Assembly: GCA_945890485.1 (NCBI GenBank)
Contig: CAMDCN010000005.1
Coordinates: 1-64,000 of the forward strand
Reading direction: 5' to 3'
Length of the DNA stretch: 64,000 nucleotides
Origin: Candidatus Sulfopaludibacter sp. SbA3
Lineage (GTDB): Bacteria > Acidobacteriota > Terriglobia > Bryobacterales > Bryobacteraceae
In this document: positions 26,202 to 36,378 of the stretch, one piece after another
Layout of the letters: each line of letters begins with the position of its first letter
How positions within the stretch are numbered: position 1 is the stretch's first letter
Position numbers and translations under genes: made by a program
The notes under the pieces: model-generated
What the model was told of the DNA's origin: nothing
Databases searched by the model: none
The model's input: only the letters and a program-made list of their open reading frames with translations

Positions 26202-27901
26202 ATCCCTTCGCCCACTTCGAAGCGCTCTTTCCGCCGCAGCACGCCACGGTCTTCGAGCATCTTCATCAGCACTTCACTAGCTTCTTCGTCATGCACCGGC
26301 AGCTTCTGCGGATCCACCAACAGGAACCGCGTATCGCCCGCCAACTCCTGTGCCCGCTGCGCCTCCGCCGGATCCGGCGAAGCTATCGAGCAGATCGCGA
26401 TCAGCCCCGCGCTGTTCAGCACCCGCGCCAATTCCGGCAGCAAATGGCTCTCCCGGTCATCCGCCAGCACATGCACGTAGCAGCCAAGGTCAAACAGCTT
26501 CCGCTCCAACATCCCGGCCAGGTCCTGACGCGCTGTCAGCCACACCGTCGCCGGATAGTGGCCCGCCCGCTTATAACGCTCCGCCGGCGTAACCGTAGCC
26601 TCGGTCTCGCCGCTGAACTCCAGGCTCCCCAACTTCAACGGCTCTAAGGACTCCGCCGTCGACTCCTCAATCATCCCGGCCGCCACCGTGGCGTTCGAAA
26701 CCGGGTCGATCAGGATAAACGAGCCCGTCGTACGGTTCTGTCCGTACGAATCGAAGAACAGCGGCCGCCGCGTCTCCACCTGGATCGACGCGATCTCGTT
26801 CAGCTCCAGCTTATTCGCCGGCTGCTCGGCTAGTGTGTTGATGTCGATCCGGTGCCGGATCTTCGAGATCTGCGCCCGCACGGTCTGCGACGTGTGCTTC
26901 AACAGATAGTCGCGCTCCGCCTCGCCCGGCGTCTCGTGCATCCAAACCAGCTTCGCCGCGAACCGCCGCGAAACATGCGGAACCCGATCCGGGTCCACCA
27001 ACATATCGCCGCGGCTGATGTCGACCTCGTCTTCCAGACACACCGTCACCGACATCGGCGGAAACGCCTCGGACAGGTCGCCGTCAAAGCTCGGCAGCGA
27101 CTTCACCTTCGTAATACGTCCCGATGGCAGCGTCATCACCGTCTGCCCCGGCCGCAAAATGCCGCTCGCCAATTGGCCCGTGTACCCGCGGAAATCGAGC
27201 GTCGGCCGGTTCACATACTGCACCGGGAAACGCAGATCCGTGAAGTTCCGCGCCTCCACCAGGTCGACATTCTCCAGGTGCTCCAGCAGTGACGGCCCCG
27301 TGTACCAGGGGGTCCGCGCGCTCGGCTCCGTGATGTTATCGCCTTCGAGAGCGCTGATCGGGAAGAACGCCACGTTCTTCAGCCCCACGCTCTGCGCATA
27401 CGCCATAAACTCGGTTTCGATCTTTCGGAACACGTCCTCCCGGAAGTCCACCAAATCCATCTTGTTCACAGCCACCGCGACGTACCGGATCCCTAGCAGC
27501 GACGTAATGAACGCATGGCGGCGAGACTGCACCAGCACGCCCTTCCGCGCGTCAATCAACACAATCGCCAGGTCGGCCGTCGAAGCGCCCGTCGCCATGT
27601 TCCGCGTGTACTGCTCATGTCCCGGCGTATCGGCGATGATGAATTTCCGTCGCGGCGTCGCCGCATAGCGATACGCGACGTCGATTGTAATGCCCTGTTC
27701 CCGTTCGGCCCGCAGACCGTCCGTCAACAGCGAAAAATCGATCGGCCCCGTCGAGCGGTTCACGCTCGAATTCTGCACACTGGCAAGCTGGTCTTCGTAG
27801 ACGCCCTTGGCCTCATAGAGCAGGCGGCCGATCAAAGTCGACTTCCCGTCGTCCACGCTGCCGGCGGTGGTAAAGCGAAGGAGTTGGCTTTCGACGCTCA
27901 T
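26198..27901 (-). CDS. cysN: Sulfate adenylyltransferase large subunit with degenerate APS-kinase tail
   Basis: A 567-residue GTPase that drives ATP sulfurylase (sulfate to APS) with CysD. The G motifs are intact: GSVDDGKST (residues 14-22), DTPGH (about 91) and NKMD (about 145). Domains II and III follow to about residue 440. The last 125 residues match an APS-kinase (CysC) fold, e.g. PATVWLT and GLIAICSIASP. However, the CysC P-loop GxSGxGKST is replaced by ARQDLAG, so the kinase domain cannot bind ATP in the normal way. It is therefore a CysNC-type fusion with a dead kinase half. It lies two bases after cysD. Confidence 0.92.
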   Translation of the reverse strand: MSVESQLLRFTTAGSVDDGKSTLIGRLLYEAKGVYEDQLASVQNSSVNRSTGPIDFSLLTDGLRAEREQGITIDVAYRYAATPRRKFIIADTPGHEQYTRNMATGASTADLAIVLIDARKGVLVQSRRHAFITSLLGIRYVAVAVNKMDLVDFREDVFRKIETEFMAYAQSVGLKNVAFFPISALEGDNITEPSARTPWYTGPSLLEHLENVDLVEARNFTDLRFPVQYVNRPTLDFRGYTGQLASGILRPGQTVMTLPSGRITKVKSLPSFDGDLSEAFPPMSVTVCLEDEVDISRGDMLVDPDRVPHVSRRFAAKLVWMHETPGEAERDYLLKHTSQTVRAQISKIRHRIDINTLAEQPANKLELNEIASIQVETRRPLFFDSYGQNRTTGSFILIDPVSNATVAAGMIEESTAESLEPLKLGSLEFSGETEATVTPAERYKRAGHYPATVWLTARQDLAGMLERKLFDLGCYVHVLADDRESHLLPELARVLNSAGLIAICSIASPDPAEAQRAQELAGDTRFLLVDPQKLPVHDEEASEVLMKMLEDRGVLRRKERFEVGEGI

Positions 27902-27903
27902 GT

Positions 27904-28809
27904 TTAGAAATACCCCTCGCGTTTCTTGATCTCCATCGACCCTTCGGTGTCATGGTCGATAATCCGGTTCTCGCGCTCCGAACGCTTGAACTGCACCAGT
28001 TCATCCATCAATTGCGGCAACGTCTCCGCATCGGAACGCATCGCGCCCGTGCAGTACGTGCATCCCAGCGAGCGCATCCGCACCTTCACCATCTCCGGCT
28101 TCTCGCCTTCCTTCACCGGGTAGTTGTGTTCCAGCGGAATGATGCTCGATCCCCGCACCAGCATCGGCCGTTCCTTGGCCAGATACAGCGGCACAATCGG
28201 AATGTTTTCCACTTCGATGTAGCGCCAGATATCCAGCTCGGTCCAGTTCGAAAGCGGGAACACGCGAATCGTCTCGCCCTTCTCAATCTTGCAGTTGTAG
28301 ACGTTCCAAAGCTCCGGACGCTGATTCTTCGGGTCCCACTGCCCGAACTTATCGCGGAAGCTGTAGATTCGTTCCTTCGCTCGAGACTTCTCCTCGTCCC
28401 GCCGTGCTCCGCCGAACGCCGCATCGTAGCCGCCCGCTTCCAATGCATCCAGCAGCGCCCGCGTCTTCAACTGCGCGCAGCACTTCTGCGTGCCCAAGTC
28501 GAACGGGTTTGCCCCAGCGTCCAACGCCGCCTGATTCTTATGCACGATCAGGTTCAGGCCCAGCTCCTTCGCCAGATTGTCCCGGAACTCGTACATCTCC
28601 TCGAACTTATAACTCGTGTCGATATGCAAAACCGGAAAGGGAATTTTAGCCGGGTGGAAAGCCTTCTGCGCCAAACGCAGCATCACCGAGCTATCTTTCC
28701 CAACGCTATATAGCATTACGGGGTTAGAGAACTCAGCGACCACTTCTCGAAAAATATGAATGCTCTCCGCCTCAAGCGCGCGAAGATGACTGAGGATGCG
28801 GGTCTCCAT
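27904..28809 (-). CDS. cysD: Sulfate adenylyltransferase small subunit
   Basis: A 301-residue PP-loop enzyme that forms APS from sulfate and ATP in complex with CysN. The PP-loop is SVGKDSSVM at about residues 35-43. Family segments [16 protein letters not shown] and [12 protein letters not shown] are present and length is typical. The gene runs with cysN, and no cysH, cysI or cysC is seen nearby, so the rest of the assimilatory route must be elsewhere. The upstream 93 bp to the divergent peptidase gene should hold the promoter, but no clear boxes were identified. Confidence 0.95.
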   Translation of the reverse strand: METRILSHLRALEAESIHIFREVVAEFSNPVMLYSVGKDSSVMLRLAQKAFHPAKIPFPVLHIDTSYKFEEMYEFRDNLAKELGLNLIVHKNQAALDAGANPFDLGTQKCCAQLKTRALLDALEAGGYDAAFGGARRDEEKSRAKERIYSFRDKFGQWDPKNQRPELWNVYNCKIEKGETIRVFPLSNWTELDIWRYIEVENIPIVPLYLAKERPMLVRGSSIIPLEHNYPVKEGEKPEMVKVRMRSLGCTYCTGAMRSDAETLPQLMDELVQFKRSERENRIIDHDTEGSMEIKKREGYF

Positions 28810-28902
28810 ATGAATTTTCAGGTTACCAAGACAATGCCCTTTATGTCTATCGGAATAGGGGTATTTCTTGCGTTGAAGGTCCCGGCAAGTACACTGAAGT
28901 GA

Positions 28903-30498
28903 ATGAGGATCCTCCTGCTTGGTCTAGCGTCTGTCACGCTTTGGGGACAGACTGAAATCTCCGGCGCGCGCATCCGCGAGCACGTCAAGTTCCTCTCGAG
29001 CGACTTGCTCGAAGGCCGCGGCGTCGGCACTCGCGGAGGCGAACTCGCCACGGCCTATCTCGCCTCGCAAATGGCCCTCGCCGGTCTCCAACCCGCCGGC
29101 GATAACGGAACTTTCTACCAGCGAGTCGACCTCGTCGGCGTGGAGCCCCAGTCCTCCGCCAAGCTCACCCTTGGCTCCACCAACCTCACTTGGGCCGTCG
29201 ATTTCGTCGGCAACACCCAGCAGCAGAAGAGCCTCGCCGAGTTCGGCGCTGAAGCCGTCTTCGTCGGCCACGGCATCACCGCCCCCGAGTTCGGCTGGGA
29301 CGACTACGCCGGCGCCGACGTGAAAGGTAAAGTCGTTGTCCTCTTCACGAACGAACCGCCCAGCAACGATCCCAAGTTCTTCGGCGGCAAGGCCCTCACC
29401 TACTACGGCCGTTGGACCTACAAGTATGAAGAAGCCGCCCGCCGCGGAGCCATCGGCTGCATCATTCTCCACACCACCCCCACCGCCGGCTACGGCTGGG
29501 AGGTCGTCCGCAGCTCCTGGGGCAAGGAAGATCCGCAGGTAAAGCTCGATCCCGGCGCCGCCGCCCTCGCCTTCGCCGGCTGGGTCACCCGCCCCTCCGC
29601 CGAAAAAGCGCTCGGCAAAAACCTCGATGAACTCCTCGCCCACGCCAACACCCGCGGCTTCCGGGCCGCCCCACTCGGCCTCTCCATCAGCGGCTCCATC
29701 CCAACGAAGATGCGCGCCATCCGCGCCGCCAACGTCGCCGGCATCGTCCGCGGCTCCGACCCCGAACTCAGCAAGCAAGCCGTCGTCTTCAGCGCCCATT
29801 GGGACCATCTCGGCGTCGGCGCGGAGAAGGGAAGTGACGCCATCTATAACGGCGCCGTCGACAACGCCACCGGCTGCGGCATCCTGCTTGAAGCCGCTCG
29901 CGCCTGGGCCGCCCTCCAACAGCGCCCCAAGCGCTCGGCCATCTTCATCGCCGTCACCGCCGAAGAAAGCGGCCTCCGCGGTGCCGAGTTCTACGCCGCC
30001 AAGCCGGTCATCCCCGCCGGCCTGACCATGCTCAACGTCAACTACGACTCCTTCTACCCCTTCGGTGCCGTCAAGGACGTCGTCGTCATCGGCGCGGAAC
30101 GAACCAGCGTCTATCCCACCGTCGAAGCCACCGCGAAACGCTTCAACCTCAAAATCAAACCCGACCCCCATCCCGAGCAAGGTCACTACTACCGCTCCGA
30201 CCACTTCGCCTTCGCCCGCGCCGGCGTCCCCGCCTTCTCCGTCAACATGGGCACCGAGTACTGGGGCAAGGACGAAACCTTCGGCGACAACATCGTCTAC
30301 GAGTACAACGCGAAGAACTACCATCAGCCCTCCGACGAGTACAAGGACAACTGGGACTTTGCCGGCATGGAGCAGATGGGACGTTTCGGCTGGACCGTCG
30401 GCCTCACCATCGCCAACTCCGCCGTCGTCACCACCTGGCGCGATGGCGACGAGTTCCTCCCCGCCCGCCAGCGCAGCTTCAGCGCGCTTCCGCGATAA
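28903..30498 (+). CDS. M28 family metallopeptidase with PA domain, secreted
   Basis: A 531-residue protein with a short signal peptide ([15 protein letters not shown]). A protease-associated domain lies at about residues 115-250. The M28 zinc core has [38 protein letters not shown] and [17 protein letters not shown], covering the expected His/Asp/Glu ligands. It is probably an aminopeptidase or similar exopeptidase outside the cytoplasm. It overlaps the convergent P450 gene by 20 bases. Acidobacteria encode many such peptidases. Confidence 0.92.
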   Translation: MRILLLGLASVTLWGQTEISGARIREHVKFLSSDLLEGRGVGTRGGELATAYLASQMALAGLQPAGDNGTFYQRVDLVGVEPQSSAKLTLGSTNLTWAVDFVGNTQQQKSLAEFGAEAVFVGHGITAPEFGWDDYAGADVKGKVVVLFTNEPPSNDPKFFGGKALTYYGRWTYKYEEAARRGAIGCIILHTTPTAGYGWEVVRSSWGKEDPQVKLDPGAAALAFAGWVTRPSAEKALGKNLDELLAHANTRGFRAAPLGLSISGSIPTKMRAIRAANVAGIVRGSDPELSKQAVVFSAHWDHLGVGAEKGSDAIYNGAVDNATGCGILLEAARAWAALQQRPKRSAIFIAVTAEESGLRGAEFYAAKPVIPAGLTMLNVNYDSFYPFGAVKDVVVIGAERTSVYPTVEATAKRFNLKIKPDPHPEQGHYYRSDHFAFARAGVPAFSVNMGTEYWGKDETFGDNIVYEYNAKNYHQPSDEYKDNWDFAGMEQMGRFGWTVGLTIANSAVVTTWRDGDEFLPARQRSFSALPR

Positions 30499-31816
30499 CC
30501 TTGATCCCGTGTTTCGAGCGCAAGGTGATCAACGCCTTGCGCTCCACCACGTGACCTGGCTGCAGCCGGAATCGCCACCGTTGGGCAATCACAGCGAGTA
30601 GCAGCACTCCTTCCATCCACGCAAACCGTTCACCCACGCAGATGCGCGGCCCCCCGCCAAACGGGAAGTAGGTGAAGTCGCGCTTGTAGAAATCGCCGTC
30701 GGCCCAGCGCCCGGGGTCGAACCGATCCGGCTCCGTCCAATACTTCGGGTTCCGGTGCATGATCGCCGGGCTCATGATCACGATCGACTTCACCGGCAAC
30801 GTATACCCCGCCAGTTCCAAGGGTTCTCTCGCCATCCGTCCGATCGCCCAAGCCGGCGGGTACAGCCGCATCGACTCGGCAAACACCTGCTGCGTGTACT
30901 TCAGTTGCGGCAGATCGTCAAAGCCCGGCAGCCGTCCACCCAGCACCGTTGCCAACTCCGCATGCATCGCCGCCTCGGCCTCCGGATGCTGCGCGAGCAG
31001 GTACCAGGTCCACGCCAGCGCTGTCGCCGTCGTCTCGTGCCCCGCCAGGAACAGCGTCAACGCCTCGTCCCGCACCTGCTTGTCCGACATCGCCGAGTTG
31101 TCTCCCTCGGCGTCGCGCGCGTTCATCAACATCGAGAGCAGATCGCCGGGGTTCTCCCCCGACGCCCGCCGCTCGTTCATGATCCGGAAGATCGTGCTCT
31201 CCACCAGCTTCGAAGCCCGCAGGTATCGCCGCGTCGCCGGCAGCGGGACATACTCAATGAACTGCGACCCCGGCAGCATCAGCAGCGGCATGATCGCGAT
31301 GAGGGCGTTCATCGCCTCGCCCACCTGAGGCGCTTCGTCCTCCACATCGGCGCTGAACAGCGTCTGCCCGACGATGGCCAGGGTCAGCCGCATCATCTCC
31401 TGGTCGATATCGAGAACGGCTTCGTTTCGTAATTTGCCACAAGCCTTGTCCGCCAGCGCCACCATCTGCGCGCCGTAGGTCACCAAATGGTCCCGGTAGA
31501 AAGCCGGTTGCACCATTCGCCGCTGCTTAATGTGGCTCGCGCCTTCGTTGGTCAGCAGCCCTTCGCCCAACAACGACTTCGCCCGCTGCAGAATGCGGCT
31601 CTTCGTGAACAGGCTGTTCCGCGTCACCAGTACATCGCGGATCATCTCCGGTTCGTTGACGAAGTAGATGTGCTGATGCCCGGCCTGGAAGTACGCGAAC
31701 GATCCGTAGTCCGCCGCCAACTTTTCGAGGTAAGCCAACGGATCCCGGCGAAAGCTGAACAGGCCGCCTGAGAAGAAGCCTGCCTGCGGTCCCGGCGGTC
31801 TGACGATTTCCGCCAT
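30479..31816 (-). CDS. Cytochrome P450
   Basis: This 445-residue enzyme has all core P450 motifs: AGHETTA in the I helix (about 258-264), ESMR in the K helix (about 306), and the haem loop [12 protein letters not shown] near residues 381-392 with the cysteine ligand. It has no membrane anchor and is a soluble bacterial P450, similar in pattern to CYP102/CYP4-like haem domains without a reductase. AGGAGG precedes the ATG. It starts seven bases after a copper monooxygenase-like gene on the same strand, so the two oxidative enzymes are probably coexpressed. The substrate is unknown, and no ferredoxin gene is close. Confidence 0.95.
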   Translation of the reverse strand: MAEIVRPPGPQAGFFSGGLFSFRRDPLAYLEKLAADYGSFAYFQAGHQHIYFVNEPEMIRDVLVTRNSLFTKSRILQRAKSLLGEGLLTNEGASHIKQRRMVQPAFYRDHLVTYGAQMVALADKACGKLRNEAVLDIDQEMMRLTLAIVGQTLFSADVEDEAPQVGEAMNALIAIMPLLMLPGSQFIEYVPLPATRRYLRASKLVESTIFRIMNERRASGENPGDLLSMLMNARDAEGDNSAMSDKQVRDEALTLFLAGHETTATALAWTWYLLAQHPEAEAAMHAELATVLGGRLPGFDDLPQLKYTQQVFAESMRLYPPAWAIGRMAREPLELAGYTLPVKSIVIMSPAIMHRNPKYWTEPDRFDPGRWADGDFYKRDFTYFPFGGGPRICVGERFAWMEGVLLLAVIAQRWRFRLQPGHVVERKALITLRSKHGIKVIAEAR

Positions 31817-31823
31817 GGGCCTC

Positions 31824-33089
31824 CTAGAGCGGCTGATTGAACGGCACGATGTTCTCGCGGTCGAAGGTAATGCCCAGGAAGCCGATGCACATCTCGTCCT
31901 CGGTCCCCTCTCCCCATCGCACGGTTTTCAGCGGATTACTCGGGTTTCGCGGATTGTTCTCCGAGTTATCGAACGTACAAGTCGCCCGCACCCGGTCAAA
32001 CCCGTTCAGCCGGATTGGCTGTTGATATTGGTAGAAGCCTTGCCAGTTGAAGTCCCAGTTGTCGATGTAGATCAGCGGCTCGGTTCGCCCATTGGGCCGA
32101 ATCTTCTCAAGCTTGAACTGCCGGCCCAGCAGATGCATATGCGGCGCCACCAAGTAGGCCGTTGCATCGAACAGCGGCGGTATCGGAAAAGTCGCTGTCA
32201 CTTCGTGGCTCTCCGCCCCGGGCGGAATCTGGAACCGCGTATTCAGAATCGGCAGATACACCAGCCGCTTGTTCACCTCGCCCTGCGCGAAGTACAGGCC
32301 GACTTTCGTCTGGTCTTCCTGCTCAGTCCGCCCACAGGGATAGTAGTGAACCTGCATGATGATATCGACGTCCTTGGGCAGCAGCGTCCCGATTCCCTCG
32401 GGGAACCGATTCGCCCGCATCCCCGGCACCCAGCCGCCCGCCATGCTCGAAAGCGTCAGCGGAATCCCGTCGCCCGGACCGCCGAAGCAGTCGTAACCGG
32501 GGTTCCCATCCTGCCCGTCCATCTGCCGCGCCTTCCCCGAAGTATCCAAGTACAGGATCACGTGGTGAACCACCTGCCGATTCCCCGGCACCACCTGAAA
32601 TGCGTCGATAAACCGGTCCGACCCGAAATCCGTCGGGATCACGAAACACCGGTATGTGTCGCCCCGCCGTGTAAGCGAGTAAGTCTGCGGCATCGTCAGC
32701 ACCACGTCGGGGTCGCCGAGTTGAAACTCGCCCCCCGGCGCTACCGCCTCCGGCAGATCCCGCGGGTCACCCTCTTCTGCGCCGCCCCGGTACCAGTTCA
32801 GAATCAGGTCCCGCTCCTCGGCTGAAAGACCGAAGTTATGCTGAAACTCCCCAAAGCCGTCCACCGGCTTCCACGGCGGCATCCGCCGTTCCTCAATGGC
32901 GCGTTGAATATCCTCGCCCCAAGTCATCGCGGCTTCGTAGGAATCGAGTGCAAACGGGGCGATGTCGCCTTCCCGATGGCACTGCTGGCACTTCGCTTGA
33001 AAGACGCGCGAGATGTCTCGCGTGTAGGTCACCTGACCAAACGCACCCACGGCCAATGCGATCAACGACAGGACGAGCTTCACAGACAC
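31824..33089 (-). CDS. Copper type II ascorbate-dependent monooxygenase-like protein with haem c motif
   Basis: A 421-residue exported protein starting at GTG, with a signal peptide (residues 1-18). A cytochrome c-like CQQCH motif lies at 34-38. The PHM/DBM-like core follows, with QVVHHVILY (CuA-type His pair), MQVHYYPCG and APHMHLLG (CuB-type H-x-H). Related proteins are common in Acidobacteria and have no assigned substrate. Fusion of a haem c domain suggests electron input by a cytochrome and not by ascorbate. It lies six bases after ispF and just before the P450 gene. Confidence 0.87.
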   Translation of the reverse strand: MSVKLVLSLIALAVGAFGQVTYTRDISRVFQAKCQQCHREGDIAPFALDSYEAAMTWGEDIQRAIEERRMPPWKPVDGFGEFQHNFGLSAEERDLILNWYRGGAEEGDPRDLPEAVAPGGEFQLGDPDVVLTMPQTYSLTRRGDTYRCFVIPTDFGSDRFIDAFQVVPGNRQVVHHVILYLDTSGKARQMDGQDGNPGYDCFGGPGDGIPLTLSSMAGGWVPGMRANRFPEGIGTLLPKDVDIIMQVHYYPCGRTEQEDQTKVGLYFAQGEVNKRLVYLPILNTRFQIPPGAESHEVTATFPIPPLFDATAYLVAPHMHLLGRQFKLEKIRPNGRTEPLIYIDNWDFNWQGFYQYQQPIRLNGFDRVRATCTFDNSENNPRNPSNPLKTVRWGEGTEDEMCIGFLGITFDRENIVPFNQPL

Positions 33090-33095
33090 CCCTCT

Positions 33096-33587
33096 CTAAT
33101 CGTTAGTATCGCGCACGATCGTAACTACCGCTTGCGCTTCCGCCGACCGCTCTTCGCCCACCGGCCCCACTTTCTCGGCCGTTTTAAACTTCACGTTCAC
33201 CCGGTCGAGCGGCAAACCCACCAACTCCGCCAGACTCACTCGGATCGTTTCCCGAAAGTCCTTCAACTTCGGCCGCTGAAGCACCACCGTCGTATCGACG
33301 TTCGAAAGCCGGTAGCCCTTCTCATGGACCAGCGCCAGCGCATGCCGCACAAACCGGTCCGACGACGCGCCCTTCCACTGCGGATCCGTATCCGGAAAGT
33401 GCATCCCGATATCACCCAGCGCCACGGACCCCAGCAACGCATCCGTCACCGCGTGCAGCAAAATGTCGCCGTCCGAATGCGCCTCAAAGCCGGTTTCGTG
33501 CGGAATCACCACCCCGGCCAGAATCAAAACCCGCCCCGGCGCCAGCCGATGGTTATCCCAGCCGAGCCCGGTCCGATAATCGGTCAT
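33096..33587 (-). CDS. ispF: 2-C-methyl-D-erythritol 2,4-cyclodiphosphate synthase
   Basis: This 163-residue enzyme catalyses the fifth step of the MEP isoprenoid pathway. Metal-binding residues are in GWDNHRL (family D-x-H) and the SDGDILLHAVTDALLG helix. The substrate-binding KTAEKVGPVG lies near the C-terminus. It starts inside the end of ispD (ATGA), so both are made together. Length is typical. Confidence 0.96.
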   Translation of the reverse strand: MTDYRTGLGWDNHRLAPGRVLILAGVVIPHETGFEAHSDGDILLHAVTDALLGSVALGDIGMHFPDTDPQWKGASSDRFVRHALALVHEKGYRLSNVDTTVVLQRPKLKDFRETIRVSLAELVGLPLDRVNVKFKTAEKVGPVGEERSAEAQAVVTIVRDTND

Positions 33588-34303
33588 GCCGATTTCCGGG
33601 CCGCCTCTTCGGCCAAAAATGCCTTGGCCAGTTCCAGGTCGGTCGGCTTGGTGATCTTGATGTTCCGGTCGCTGCCCGGCACCACATGCACGTCCACGTT
33701 TTCGAGTCGTTCCACCAGTGACGATTCGTCCGTGCCCGTGAAGCTATCGGCGGTGGCCTGCGCGAAGGCCTGCTTCAAAAGCGCAAACCGGAACACTTGG
33801 GGAGTCTGCGCCAGAACCAGCCGTTCCCGCGGAATGGTCGTTTCAATGCGGTGGCGCGAGACGCGCTTCACCGTATCCACTGGAACCACGCCCAGAATCG
33901 CCGCGCCGCAGACGGCTGCTTCGGCGATCACCGCTTCAATCTGTTCCAGGCTTACAAACGGCCGCACGGCGTCATGCACCGCGACAAGTTCCACTGACTC
34001 ATCAAGCGCTTCCAGTGCATGCTCCACAGACTCCTGTCGCGAATCGCCGCCCACCACCAGCCGCACCGGCTTGGCCAAGCCCTCTTTGTCGAGCAGTTCC
34101 TGGAACCATCCAATATCGTCCCCCCGCAAGGCGACAACGATCTCAGAGACGGTCGCGCTCTGGGCGAACTTCCGGATCGTATGCATCAGGATCGGCGAGC
34201 CTTCCAACACCAGAAATTGTTTCCGATTGTGGGCCGCGTCCGGTTGCGATTTGGCCATGCGGGTGCCGAGACCCGCCGCCGGGAGGATGACAGCTACTCT
34301 CAT
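33584..34303 (-). CDS. ispD: 2-C-methyl-D-erythritol 4-phosphate cytidylyltransferase
   Basis: This 239-residue enzyme couples CTP with MEP. The CTP-binding LPAAGLGTRM loop is at residues 7-16. VAVHDAVRPFVS, with the conserved D-A-x-R-P, is near 105. A C-terminal NIKITKPTDLELA segment closes the family pattern. It overlaps ispF and follows the PIN-TRAM gene by 11 bases. Confidence 0.96.
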   Translation of the reverse strand: MRVAVILPAAGLGTRMAKSQPDAAHNRKQFLVLEGSPILMHTIRKFAQSATVSEIVVALRGDDIGWFQELLDKEGLAKPVRLVVGGDSRQESVEHALEALDESVELVAVHDAVRPFVSLEQIEAVIAEAAVCGAAILGVVPVDTVKRVSRHRIETTIPRERLVLAQTPQVFRFALLKQAFAQATADSFTGTDESSLVERLENVDVHVVPGSDRNIKITKPTDLELAKAFLAEEAARKSA

Positions 34304-34314
34304 GGTCAGGGACT

Positions 34315-35349
34315 CTAGTGTAGCGCGGCCTGAACCTTTTCTGCGGAATGGGTCCGCTCGTCGAAGCGGCCGAAGATCATCTTGCCGGCTGTCGTCTGCA
34401 GCACGCTGGTAACGGAAATCTCAATGGTCTTCGAGATCATCTTCCGCGCGTTGTCCACCACCACCATCGTCCCATCGTCGAGGTAGGCGACGCCCTGATT
34501 CTGCTCCTTGCCCTCTTTCAGGATAAAGACCTTCATCAGCTCCCCAGGCAACACCACCGGCCGCAACGAGTTCGCCAGTTCATTGATGTTGAGCACTTCG
34601 ACGCCGTGAATCTGCGCCACCTTGTTCAGGTTGAAGTCGTTCGTCACCACCTTGCAATGCAGGTGCTTGGCCAGTTCCAACAACTTCATGTCCACATCGC
34701 GCACCTGCGGAAAATCCTCTTCCACGATGCGAATGTGCAGGTCGGGGTTCTTCTGAATACGGCTCAAGATGTCGAGCCCCCGCCGGCCCCGGTTCCGCTT
34801 CATCGAGTCGGCCGAATCGGCCACCAACTGCAACTCCCGCAGCACAAAAGTCGGGATGATAAACGTGCCATCAATGAAGCCGGTCTCGGCGATGTCCGCG
34901 ATCCGTCCGTCGATGATCACGCTCGTATCGAGAATCTTCAGGTCCTCTTTCGCCGCCGTCGAAGTCTCTCCGCCGAACATGCCGCCGCAGGCGCTCAGGT
35001 TTAGCATCTCGCCTTTGCTCGCTCCGACCACCAGTCCGCAGTAGGTCATCCACAGCAGCAGCATGATCTGCAGGAAAGGCACTGTGTCGTGATTCATCGG
35101 GAAGGCCTGCGCCAGCACGAGCGTCATCAGATAGGCCCCAAAAATCGCGAGAATGCTGCCCACGGCGGCACCCAGCAACCGCTTCAGCGAAATCTGCCGT
35201 ACCCGCAATTCGAATCCCACGATCAGCGCACCAGCCAAAGCTCCTACCCCGGCTGCGAGGAACGGCGGCAGTCCGCCCGGCTGCAGCACATAGGCGGCGG
35301 CGGTGAGCGCGAGTACGAAGACAAGTCGGACTATGAGCAGGTCAGTCAC
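34315..35349 (-). CDS. Membrane-anchored PIN/TRAM domain protein (YacL-like)
   Basis: About 344 residues. Four N-terminal helices (residues 1-115) are followed by a PIN nuclease domain (about 140-255) with acidic residues in KILDTSVIIDGRI, DVDMKLLELAK and VVTNDFNLNKVA, and a C-terminal TRAM RNA-binding domain (about 270-330). It resembles Bacillus YacL. A GTG at 35349 was taken as the start because it opens directly into the first helix; a TTG at 35421 is less likely. It belongs to the ispD-ispF run, a common neighbourhood for this family. Confidence 0.88.
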   Translation of the reverse strand: MTDLLIVRLVFVLALTAAAYVLQPGGLPPFLAAGVGALAGALIVGFELRVRQISLKRLLGAAVGSILAIFGAYLMTLVLAQAFPMNHDTVPFLQIMLLLWMTYCGLVVGASKGEMLNLSACGGMFGGETSTAAKEDLKILDTSVIIDGRIADIAETGFIDGTFIIPTFVLRELQLVADSADSMKRNRGRRGLDILSRIQKNPDLHIRIVEEDFPQVRDVDMKLLELAKHLHCKVVTNDFNLNKVAQIHGVEVLNINELANSLRPVVLPGELMKVFILKEGKEQNQGVAYLDDGTMVVVDNARKMISKTIEISVTSVLQTTAGKMIFGRFDERTHSAEKVQAALH

Positions 35350-35433
35350 AGTGGAATCCCAACGGTTGAAGCGTGAAATGCAGGGCCTGATTAAGCTACC
35401 GCAGTAAACAGGCCCGTGCAAGGGGACCGCCGT

Positions 35434-36351
35434 CTACGGAATAAAGTTCTTCAGGTACCGGCCGCTCTGCACAAGCGACGCCTTCCGCAGGTCAACCGAG
35501 CCCTCATACGCCCGATCCTCCACTTCAATGCAGACCGCGCCGTTGTAGCCGGTCTCCGTCAGCACGCTGAAGAACTTGCCCCAGTTCACATCGCCCAGGC
35601 CCGGCAGCTTCGGCGTATGGAACAGATTGGGGTGCGCGAACACGCCCACCTGGTTCAGCTTTTCGGTATCGATGCGCGCGTCCTTCGCATGCATGTGGAA
35701 CAGCTTCGGGGCGAATTCCCGCATCGCCTGCAAGTAGTCCATGTGCTGGAGGATGAAGTGCGACGGGTCGAAGTTCAGGCCGAAGTTGTCGCTCGGAATA
35801 TCGTTGAACGCACGGCGCCAAATGGCTGGCGACGTCATCAAATTCTTGCCCCCGGGCCATTCGTCCTTCGTGAACGACATGGGGCAGTTCTCAATGCCTA
35901 CCTTGACGCCCTGGTCCTCGGCGTACTTGATCAACGGCTTCCACGTCTTCAAAAAACGGGGCCAATTCTCGTCTACGGACTTCGTGTGGTCTCGGCCGAC
36001 GAAGGTGTTCATCACCCCGATGCCTAACATCCGCGACGCCTTGATGACGGCCTTGATGTGATTCGTATAGAGCTTCGACTCATCGGCGTCCGCGGTGAGC
36101 GGGTTCGGGTAGTAGCCCAGGCCGCTGATCGAAACGCCGAACTGCGCCGTCAGATCGTGAATCCGCTTGGCGTCATCGGCCATGAATCCGGCGACATCAA
36201 TATGCGTTACCCCGGCGTAGCGGCGCTCCGCCTTGCCCTGGGGCCAGCACATCACTTCAACAGCGGAGAAGCCGTTTTGAGAGGCAAAACTCAGTACCTC
36301 TGCGAGGGAGAGATCCGGCAGAATCGCCGTGACAAATCCGAGAGTAAGCAT
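35434..36351 (-). CDS. Sugar phosphate isomerase/epimerase family protein
   Basis: This 305-residue TIM-barrel protein is of the xylose-isomerase-like AP_endonuc_2 family. Metal-site segments are [29 protein letters not shown] and [11 protein letters not shown], which carry the expected Glu, Asp/His, His and Glu ligands. The substrate is unknown; relatives act on sugars or sugar acids. It is 27 bp downstream of murB and in the same direction as the isoprenoid genes. Confidence 0.9.
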   Translation of the reverse strand: MLTLGFVTAILPDLSLAEVLSFASQNGFSAVEVMCWPQGKAERRYAGVTHIDVAGFMADDAKRIHDLTAQFGVSISGLGYYPNPLTADADESKLYTNHIKAVIKASRMLGIGVMNTFVGRDHTKSVDENWPRFLKTWKPLIKYAEDQGVKVGIENCPMSFTKDEWPGGKNLMTSPAIWRRAFNDIPSDNFGLNFDPSHFILQHMDYLQAMREFAPKLFHMHAKDARIDTEKLNQVGVFAHPNLFHTPKLPGLGDVNWGKFFSVLTETGYNGAVCIEVEDRAYEGSVDLRKASLVQSGRYLKNFIP

Positions 36352-36378
36352 GCTCCCCAGTTTGTCACGAAAGGTTTG

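Noticed and set aside
28924-30324. A 466-codon minus-strand frame opposite the M28 peptidase
   Set aside because: It is Gly/Asp/Glu/Val-rich shadow sequence; the plus-strand protein has complete M28 motifs.
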